From Panagrolaimus kolymaensis (taxonomy: Eukaryota; Nematoda; Chromadorea; Rhabditida; Panagrolaimidae), in contig JAJQJQ010000004.1 in NCBI GenBank assembly GCA_028622995.1, forward strand, positions 8,804,001-8,868,000: 64,000 nucleotides of DNA, written 5' to 3'. Numbering within the stretch: the stretch's first letter is position 1; the number at the start of each line of letters is the position of its first letter. The translations under genes were made by a program, and so were the position numbers. Positions 37,799 through 48,000 of the stretch are shown here, in pieces. The notes below the pieces were generated by a model that was not told the DNA's origin, did not search any database, and was given only the letters and a program-made list of their open reading frames with translations.

Positions 37799-38739
37799 TT
37801 ATATATATGTAAAAAAGGTATGGGTAGTTAGCAGTTTGAAAAACCCGGCCGATTGTTTGATTTTTCTATTTATAGATTCTGGGGTAGTTTCATATGGAGA
37901 TTACGGGAAAATTAGTCTTTTTATCATAAGTAAAGATATGCTAATTCAAAAAGTTTTCGTAAAGGTTTGTAAAACCGGGACTTAGCCATTTTTTCACGTT
38001 TTTTTTATCATTTCAAACTTAGTTTGCTCAAATCGTCAATTAGGTGTATTTATCAAACTCAAAAGTCCGGAAAATATTCCTGTAGCAAATTTCATGTAGT
38101 ATTTGATTTTTATAAATTCAACATAATACAACTTGACGGAAATGAGTTCATTTGGGTTTGAATATGTAAATTTTCTCCAAATTTTTTCAATCACTTTTTC
38201 TCTTTTGTTGCTTTGGCGCAATGGGGTGGAACTTTAAGTGAGGCTATGGAAGTGAAAAGTTCGAGTTTTTTTATGGTTTTTTGATGGAACTTCATAGGTT
38301 TTATTTATATGTATTAAGGGGAATAATTTTTTTATAATTCTTTAAAATTATTGGGATAGTTAAATATGCAAATTTTTCGAGAAATTTTCATATTTTTTCG
38401 AATTTTTTAGTGATTGAAGTGATTTAATTATGAAATGGTTGAGGAATCATTTGTACCTATTTTGGGTGGATTTTTTGACGGTTCTCTAATACCAATTTGG
38501 GTGGATTTTTTGACGGTTCTCAAATACCCATTTTGGGTGGATTTTTTAACGGTTCTCAAATACCCATTTTGGGTGAATTAAAAAATTAATAACTTTCAAG
38601 AGCAATGGTTCTTTAAGGACCTCAAACCCGAAGGGCTAGCAACAGCTCTTAGTCGTCCAAGGTGATTATCAAATTTGGTGAAGCCCTTTAATACGGTTCT
38701 CTATTTTTTTTAGTTCTGTAACCTAAACGGTTCTCCTAG
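37799..38739 (+). mobile_element. non-autonomous Helitron copy 3
   Basis: Directly abuts copy 2. It has the same 5' region, a short minisatellite of about 3-4 units (38,455-38,580), the same inner 3' segment and the terminal CGGTTCTCCTAG. tRNA-like boxes lie near 38,213 and 38,260, and TTCGAGAA at 38,376-38,383. Confidence 0.85.
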
Positions 38740-38928
38740 TTATAATATGAAAAAAACAAGGGAGTAGTTAGCAGATTGAGCGATCCGGCCGATTGTTTGA
38801 TTTTTCTATCTAGCTAGGATGGGGTAAAATCACCCGTAGATTTCAGAAAAACTTTCGGAGGAATATGAAGTCAATATGGATCTCGAGATATATGCAAATT
38901 TTCAAATTTTAACTCAAAATTTTTCTCT

Positions 38929-38990
38929 TTGGCGTAGTGGGGCTTTTGACAATGAGAAAGGAGATGGTTGGTTCGAATCCCCGATGCTGT
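38929..38990 (+). other. tRNA-like A and B boxes in the autonomous Helitron
   Basis: TGGCGTAGTGGG (A-box form) at about 38,930-38,941 and GGTTCGAATCC (exact B-box form) at about 38,980-38,990. Spacing is right for a tRNA, but the T-stem and acceptor stem do not pair, so it is not a working tRNA. The equivalent place in the short copies reads TGGCGCAATGGG ... AGTTCGAGTTT. Confidence 0.6.
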
Positions 38991-39203
38991 TTTTCGCCTA
39001 TTTTGATGAGATTATCTAAAGGATTATGTTTTCGATTATTTTTAATGTTTTTTAAAAATATTAGCGATATATAGAATATGCAAATTTCTATGAAATTTGT
39101 CAAAAATCGATTTTTTTATATTTTTTTATGCAATTGAAGGAAAAATAAAATGCAAATTATTTTTTTTAATGTTTTTTTGAGATTATTCAACTAATTTTTC
39201 ACG

Positions 39204-39425
39204 TCTCATTTTTGGAAATAGAAAAAAAAGATTTTTCTAGAAAGTTTAACGTAATCTCTTTGTCAAAAATAAAACTCATAGCACGATTGCACGAAACCAA
39301 AAGAAAATACAGTAGAACCTTCTGGAAAAATCTTTTTTTCTTTGTCGCAAAATTTAGATATTGCTTTGTTTGTTAATATTTTTTCAACTATTTTTCGCGC
39401 CGCATTTTTCTTCATTTTTGTTGTT
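39204..39425 (+). promoter_or_regulatory. heat-shock-element promoter, copy 1 (Rep/helicase gene)
   Basis: About 220 bp closely matching 49,101-49,345. Contains TTCTAGAA (39,235-39,242) and a perfect three-part heat-shock element AGAACCTTCTGGAAA (39,314-39,328), the form nGAAnnTTCnnGAAn. The two sites form an imperfect inverted repeat around CACGATTGCACGAAACC. It lies 2.6 kb before the gene's ATG, with the minisatellite between. Confidence 0.7.
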
Positions 39426-39470
39426 GTATAATATTACTTTTTGATTTTAAATAATGTTCATTTTTCTTTT

Positions 39471-41780
39471 ACCAATATCAAGCATGCTTTTTAGCATTTA
39501 AATAAAGCTTGATCAGCTATCTTTTTACCAATATCAAGCATGCTTTTTAGCAATTAAATAAAGCTTGATCAATGGTTTTTACCAATATCAAGCATGCTTT
39601 TTAGCAATTAAATAAAGCTTGATCAGCTATCTTTTTACCAATATCAAGCATGCTTTTTAGCATTTAAATAAAGCTTGATCAGCTATCTTTTTACCAATAT
39701 CAAGCATGCTTTTTAGCATTTAAATAAAGCTTGATCAGCTATCTTTTTACCAATATCAAGCATGCTTTTTAGTAATTAAATAAAGCTTGATCAATGGTTT
39801 TTACCAATATCAAGCATGCTTTTTAGCAATTAAATAAAGCTTGATCAGCTATCTTTTTACCAATATCAAGCATGCTTTTTAGCATTTAAATAAAGCTTGA
39901 TCAGCTATCTTTTTACCAATATCAAGCATGCTTTTTAGCATTTAAATAAAGCTTGATCAGCTATCTTTTTACCAATATCAAGCATGCTTTTTAGCATTTA
40001 AATAAAGCTTGATCAGCTATCTTTTTACCAATATCAAGCATGCTTTTTAGCAATTAAATAAAGCTTGATCAATGGTTTTTACCAATATCAAGCATGCTTT
40101 TTAGCAATTAAATAAAGCTTGATCAGCTATCTTTTTACCAATATCAAGCATGCTTTTTAGCATTTAAATAAAGCTTGATCAGCTATCTTTTTACCAATAT
40201 CAAGCATGCTTTTTAGCATTTAAATAAAGCTTGATCAGCTATCTTTTTACCAATATCAAGCATGCTTTTTAGCATTTAAATAAAGCTTGATCAGCTATCT
40301 TTTTACCAATATCAAGCATGCTTTTTAGTAATTAAATAAAGCTTGATCAATGGTTTTTACCAATATCAAGCATGCTTTTTAGCAATTAAATAAAGCTTGA
40401 TCAGCTATCTTTTTACCAATATCAAGCATGCTTTTTAGCATTTAAATAAAGCTTGATCAGCTATCTTTTTACCAATATCAAGCATGCTTTTTAGTAATTA
40501 AATAAAGCTTGATCAATGGTTTTTACCAATATCAAGCATGCTTTTTAGCAATTAAATAAAGCTTGATCAGCTATCTTTTTACCAATATCAAGCATGCTTT
40601 TTAGCATTTAAATAAAGCTTGATCAGCTATCTTTTTACCAATATCAAGCATGCTTTTTAGCAATTAAATAAAGCTTGATCAATGGTTTTTACCAATATCA
40701 AGCATGCTTTTTAGCAATTAAATAAAGCTTGATCAGCTATCTTTTTACCAATATCAAGCATGCTTTTTAGCAATTAAATAAAGCTTGATCAATGGTTTTT
40801 ACCAATATCAAGCATGCTTTTTAGCAATTAAATAAAGCTTGATCAATGGTTTTTACCAATATCAAGCATGCTTTTTAGCAATTAAATAAAGCTTGATCAG
40901 CTATCTTTTTACCAATATCAAGCATGCTTTTTAGCAATTAAATAAAGCTTGATCAGCTATCTTTTTACCAATATCAAGCATGCTTTTTAGCAATTAAATA
41001 AAGCTTGATCAATGGTTTTTACCAATATCAAGCATGCTTTTTAGCAACTAAATAAAGCTTGATCAATGGTTTTTACCAATATCAAGCATGCTTTTTAGCA
41101 TTTAAATAAAGCTTGATCAGCTATCTTTTTACCAATATCAAGCATGCTTTTTAGCAATTAAATAAAGCTTGATCAATGGTTTTTACCAATATCAAGCATG
41201 CTTTTTAGCAATTAAATAAAGCTTGATCAGCTATCTTTTTACCAATATCAAGCATGCTTTTTAGCAATTAAATAAAGCTTGATCAGCTATCTTTTTACCA
41301 ATATCAAGCATGCTTTTTAGCATTTAAATAAAGCTTGATCAGCTATCTTTTTACCAATATCAAGCATGCTTTTTAGCAATTAAATAAAGCTTGATCAATG
41401 GTTTTTACCAATATCAAGCATGCTTTTTAGCAATTAAATAAAGCTTGATCAGCTATCTTTTTACCAATATCAAGCATTCTTTTTAGCAATTAAATAAAGC
41501 TTGATCAATGGTTTTTACCAATATCAAGCATGCTTTTTAGCAATTAAATAAAGCTTGATCAGCTATCTTTTTACCAATATCAAGCATGCTTTTTAGCAAT
41601 TAAATAAAGCTTGATCAATGGTTTTTACCAATATCAAGCATGCTTTTTAGCAACTAAATAAAGCTTGATCAATGGTTTTTACCAATATCAAGCATGCTTT
41701 TTAACAATTAAATAAAGCTTGATCAGCTATCTTTTTACCAATTACAAGCATACTTTTAGCAATTAAATAAAGCTTGATTA
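39471..41780 (+). repeat. 54/56-bp minisatellite in the Helitron leader, about 42 copies
   Basis: Units start ACCAATATCAAGCATGCTTT and continue TTAGCAATTAAATAAAGCTT then GATC. Two linker types alternate irregularly: GATCAGCTATCTTTTT (56-bp unit) and GATCAATGGTTTTT (54-bp unit). A second variable site is TTAGCAATTAAA versus TTAGCATTTAAA. Each unit holds palindromes (AAGCATGCTT, and TTGATCAA in the short type) and the inverted pair GCTTGAT / ATCAAGC. Units are almost identical, so the expansion is recent. The last unit, near 41,740, is degenerate. Confidence 0.95.
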
Positions 41781-42064
41781 ATGTTTTTATTTGTATTGTT
41801 TTATTTTATTTTCTCATCATTATTCTCTTCATTCGTTTCTATTTATTTTCGTGTTTTTTTTTTGTTCCGTGTTTTATCAATTTTCGTGCAATTTTTTGGT
41901 GATTATCTAATAATCGTTCATTTTTCAGATTCAAAGGTTTACTTTTGCTTCTTACAATACTAAGATACTACATCAGATTACAATCGAAGTTTTAGTTCAT
42001 TTTTTGGACTAAACATTCGCGTTTTTTATTTTTTATTTTTTAATGTGATTAGATCACGTCTAAA

Positions 42065-45000
42065 ATGGATTTATCCATTGAAGAAAGGAGCCAATTGTCC
42101 AAAGGCTTAAACTCGGGCACAATAGAAAATTTAAATCCTGACGAACTTATGTCAGGTGATGCTGTTTCGTTATTCTTTGGAAGTTTAACTTATGAAACAC
42201 ATCAAAAAGTTCTTTCGGTCGATTCGATGTTTGCCGGGCACCAATTTCAAAATGGGCCAAAACAAGACACTCATCGTGCTCACCATTTGTTAAAAGGCAA
42301 ACCTTTTGTGGAAGATTATGAATATATTCTTATTCCCGTTTGCTATTATTCACAAACAAAGGTTAAGAATGCCTATGATAAAAAAGGTCATTGGGTGCTT
42401 GGTATTTATTTTAAAGCAACAAAAACGTTGTATTACCTCGACCCTTATGGCGCTAAATCCATTCCTACTCATGTACGAAGGATTATGCTTAATGCCATTA
42501 ACACTATCGGACCAAAAAACACTAAGCTTAAACCAAAAGTGATCATTTTTGACAAACATAACATTCAAACTGACTCAATAAGCTGTGGCTTTTTGATTTG
42601 TTTTTATGGTCAAAGTTTCATTCGTTTAGGATTAGAAAACCTTATTGAAGAAAATTTCAATTTAAATTATTACAAAAATTATGTCATTTTAAGACTAAAA
42701 GAGCTGTTTATAGCTCCTGTAATAAATTTAAATTCAGATGACGATGTGCAAGCAATCATTTCGAGTTCATCTGATGATGAATCGATTGCAACTAAAAAAT
42801 CGAAAACTGAAACTCCTTCATTTGGTATAAAATCATTATCTTTAAAAACACCAAACAAGAGCAATAAAGCTTTATTTAATACAAATGTAACTCCACTTCG
42901 TAATAAACCTCAAAAAAGATTGCATGATGGTAACATCAAACAAATTGCAACAAATGAGGAGCCCATGGAGATGGATGAAGTTAATGTTACATCGAATTAT
43001 GCTGTTAACAATTCGCTTGCTTTTGATTTTGCCGATATCGATATGCAAGATCTGCAAGCCCCGCTTACATCAGGTCTTTTAAAGACAATCAAAGAAAATA
43101 GGTGGATAAGCGACATTGTTGTAGCTAAAGAAATTGTCCGTGAAATCATTGATGAACATGAGGAAAAAAGGCTTTTAGTTTTCCCATCAGTTTGGTATGA
43201 TTATGCTACTTTTGATAATTGGAGTTCTGATACTAATATGCCAAATCGTGTTCCAACTTTTCCTAAATTCAGTTCAACATTTGAGCATGCTATCATTCCA
43301 ATTAACATCGGAAGCACCCATTGGGCTTTTGGTATTTTAAATAAAGCAAGAAAAGAATGTACTTATTTTTGTACAAAAAAATGGAATCTTTCTGATCCTT
43401 ATTTTAAAAAACTAAAAACAATTTGCTTTTTATTGTGTGGAGCTGAATGCCGTATTATTACTCCACCAAAAGATAGCTTTAAATATCAACTTCCTCACGA
43501 CAGTTCCAATTGTGGTCCACTAATTTGTATGTTGATTAAAAGATATTTCACCAACGAACCTATGGATTTTGATGATACCGAAGTCGTTGCTTGGAGAACT
43601 AATGTTTATAATTATTATAAACAATTTATACCCATTGAATCAGAAGAAGAAACTATAGCAATCTCTGAAAATGGTGATAGCCTCCAAGAAATATCGGCAG
43701 ATCATAAAAATGATATGAGTTCAAGAAATAATACAAATTCAAATATTTCTTTAACTTCCGATTCAATGAATGTCGATATTGAAAGCTATGAAGACTTTTA
43801 TAAAAATAGAAAAAAAAGGGATACTCCTCTAGAACGTAAGAGATATGAAGAATATAAAAATTCTTTCCAAATTATTTCTCATAAAAACAAAGACACAGAC
43901 ACTTCTATTAATTTTGAAAGTGGTAACATTAATGTAACAAAAAACAAAGGAGGTCGTCCTTCAAAAAAACAAGTTAAGAATCGGTACAGTTCGACTAAAG
44001 TTATAATTAATCAAACCAAAGACAACGTAAAAGTTGTAATGAGTTCTGAATTAACTAAATCACAAAAACAAATGCCACCTCCTCAACTTGGCACAACGTA
44101 TGATGAAGTAACTAATAAAAGACGTTCATCAAGGTTAGCCAAAAAATTACGAAAATTAAAAGATATCACTCCACAATGTCACCACACTGGCAAAATTCAC
44201 AAAGAAGGTTGTGCAGCTGAAAGTGTCAACCATAAAGTAGAATACTTTGATGTTGGTGATTTCACATATCGTTGTAAATTTTGTGGACGATGGATGTCAA
44301 AATATGAAGCTGAGACTCCAAGCCAAGCAAACAAATGTTGCGCAGATGGCAAAATTGATCTCAGTGAAACACATGATATTTTACAAAATAAAATTCCTTA
44401 CGTTTTGCAACATATGCTTGATCCATATAAAATTGAATACAATGACGAGCTTGTAAAAAAAAGTCGCGCATATAATTCAGAAGTGGCTTTTGCTTCCATT
44501 TCCACTGATGGTAGAGTGCCTCCTCTTCCAACACGAGGTCCACCCGTTGTGAGATTAAATGGAAATATTGAACATCTTGCAAGTGATTTATTGCCTCCAG
44601 AAGGTAAAAGACCAGCATTCGGTCAAATTTATGTTTTAGACTTGGAAGATGCAGAAAATATCCGAGCTGAAGCAGCAAAGGAAAAAGAATTAGATGAAGG
44701 AATTTTAAATCAATTGCATAAAATGCTTAATGATTATAATTCTTTAGCAAAACTTTATAAAAGCGGAAGCGAGCGTATGAATGAAGAAATTGAAAAAGCT
44801 CGAGCTGAAAATAAAGAAATTCCAAAATTTAGAATTATCATTGTTGATGCTCGTGAAGATAAAGATTTCACCGCACATGATCCCAGCATTCATCCTCATC
44901 GAGCTGAAAAGCCCCAAAATGAATTGGTTGGCATGATTTGGGTTAATGATGATGGAGAACCACCTGAATTTAAAGGTGTATGGCTTCATGGAAAGGAAGG

Positions 45001-48000
45001 AGCAATCCATAATATGCCTTATTACAGTCCAAACATTGATCCTCTTTGTTATCCTTTACTTTTTCCACATGGTAATCAAATGTATCATAATGCAATACCT
45101 TTAGTAAATAATGATACCACCATTCAAAGTGAAAAAAGTAAAAAGAATTTAATGAATGATGACATTGATATTCCTGACAATGAAAGGGATGATTACATCA
45201 ATGGCGGTGATGATGATGTTCAAGAAGAATTTGAGGAGTCAGTCAAAGAGCTTGAAGGCTTTCGCAAGGGTTTTGGAAGGAAATATGTATCTCGGAAACA
45301 GTTCTATCGATATTTTATGTTTCCACGAGATAAAAAAGGTTTCAAACAATCCCATTGGCTTTATAGTAAAGGAGCTTTGGCTGAAGCATATATAATTGAT
45401 GCCGTCTGCAGAGCAGAAAAATGTGAATTAGAAACGGCTAAAAGAAAAATTGAACAATCAAAAAAGAGGTCAGCGACAAAAGCTGAATTACGACAATACA
45501 TTGAAAAAAAAGTTTTGAAAGGAAAAAAGCTTGGAAAGCTTTTTACAATTCCTGCGACTTTTAAAGGTGGTAGAAAACATATGCAAAAAGCATATTCAAA
45601 TATCATGACGATTATTGATAACACTGATTTGCCGTCATATTTTGTGACTTTTACAGGCAATCCAAATTGGCCAGAAATTCAAAGAAATAAATTTCATAAA
45701 AATGAAAAAAGTCGATTTGATCTTAAATGTCGCGTCTTTTTGGCAAAAGCACAAGAATTCCTTGATGACCTTTTTAAACGTAATGTCTTGGGAAAAGTGC
45801 AAGGTTATCACGTGGTAATGGAATTTCAAAAACGTGGAATGCCACACTTACATGCCATTTTAATTATGCAAGAGAAAGTAACTGTTGAAGACATCGATAA
45901 TTATATCTCAGCTCGAATTCCAGATTTGCCAGATGAAAAAGACAAATCTGAGGAAGCCGAACAGCAAAGGCGATACCATGAAATCATTATGAGAAATAAT
46001 ATTCATTATTGCAATGAAAATTCAGGATGTCAGATCGACGGAGTTTGTAGTAAAGGATATAAAAAGCCATATTCAAATACTACAATTATTCATCAGCATA
46101 AACCTGCAGAATATGAACGTCTGCCACCAAAATCATCTATTAATAAAAAAGCAGATGAAACAGAAAAATCTGATTTGCCAAATGAAAAGGGCGAAAATCA
46201 AGCCAAAAATCAAAATGAAAACGCGAAAAATGTTGAAAATAATGAGGACGAAATGGAAGAACTCGATTTTCAAGATGAACCGCGAAAAGATTTTGATGAG
46301 GAAACTTTTGTCGAATACAGAAGACTTCCACCAAAACCAAAGGATGTAACAATTGATGACATGAATGAGCATCTTTTTGGCAATACATACATGAAAGAAA
46401 TTAAAAAAAATGTTTTTGTTCAAATTGATGATGCTCATATTGTTCCACATAACAAATTTTTATCCTTAAAATATGATTGTCACATCAACGTTGAATGTAC
46501 TGTAGGACAAACAGGAAGTCCAAAATATACATGTAAGTATACAACAAAAGGTGGCGATGTTGTTTACATTAAAAAACAACGAATTAAAATAAATGAAAAT
46601 GGAGAAGAAGTTGTGGATTATGATGAAGGCGAGGTACATATAAATGCCCGTATTATGACAAGTTGCGAAGCTTTAATGCGTTTGCTGTGTACTTGGATTT
46701 TCAAACAATCTCATATTGTTGAAGCGCTTCAAATCCATTTAGAAGGTCAAGAAAATGTTGTTTTTGAAGAAGGTGCAGAAGAGCAAGCTGCAAATAAACC
46801 AACAAAAACACAACTGACTTCACTTTTTGAACTTTGCAATAATGATCCTGATGCATGCCAATACACATATAAAGATATTCCATATCATTATTGGTTTAAT
46901 AAACAAAGTAAATCTTGGATAAAAAGAGAAAGAACACCAACCAACTTTTTCGTGAGAATTCATCATGTTTCTCCTCGAGAAGCAGAGCTTTATGCTCTTC
47001 GCATCCTTTTGATGAATGTAAAAGGCCCAAAAAGCTTTAAGGATCTTCGAACGGTTGATGGTGTTGAATATCCAACATTTTTAAGCACTGCTCAAGCACT
47101 TGGTCTTTGGGAAAATGATGATATTCATTTTCGGGTAATTCAAGACGCTATTAACGAAATGCGTAATCAAAGACAAAAAAGACATTTCTTTGCTATGGTA
47201 ATTGCTTTCAATCAACCTGGAAACCCTGATAAATTTTTGGATAAATTCCTCGATGAATTATTCCTCGGTTATGGGGAAGATCCAAACAAAAATCGGGAGC
47301 AAAGAAGGCGAAAGGCATTAAATTACTTGGAATATATTTTCGAAAAAATTGGCACGAGTTGTCGTCGTCTTGGATTTAATGTTCCAGATAATTTTGAAGA
47401 AAATTGTCATTCAAAGGAAGCAGAAAATGATTATGAAGCTCCGGATGATTTGCCTTTTGTTAATGGTAAAAAGCTTACTATTCAAGAGTATGCTGATGCA
47501 CAAAAAGCAAAATTAAATAATGATCAAACAAAAGCATTCGATGAAATTTGGAATGCGATTGAAAATAAAAATGGTGGCTTCTATTTTTTGCAAGGTTCTG
47601 GAGGAACAGGCAAAACATTTTTATATAATACTTTGATTACTTTTTGTCAAGCTCATGGATACAAAGTTCAATCATGCGCTTCAACTGGAATTGCAGCAAC
47701 TTTGTTAAAAGGAGGGATGACAGCTCATTCTGCTTTCTTTATTCCAAAAGAATTAGATCCTGATAGTAGTTTAAATATCGGTGCACACACTAAGAAAGGT
47801 GAATATTTTAAAGACCTTAATTTAGTAATTATTGATGAAGTTAGCATGCTTCACAAAGATTGTATGAATTACATCGATAGAATTCTTAAAGATCTAAGAA
47901 ACAACCAACAACTTTTTGGAAATACCGTTGTTTTGATTGGAGGTGATTGGAAACAATTAACACCCGTGGTTCCAAGAGGAAGCGAAATGGCAATTATCAA

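Noticed and set aside
35553..38221. Three identical minus-strand frames of about 61-73 codons
   Set aside because: They repeat because the Helitron 5' region repeats; no start context, domain or codon bias.
38920..39000. Functional tRNA gene
   Set aside because: A and B boxes match, but acceptor and T stems do not pair and the anticodon arm is poor.
39471..41780. CRISPR-like array
   Set aside because: Units are continuous tandem copies without unique spacers, in a eukaryotic transposon.
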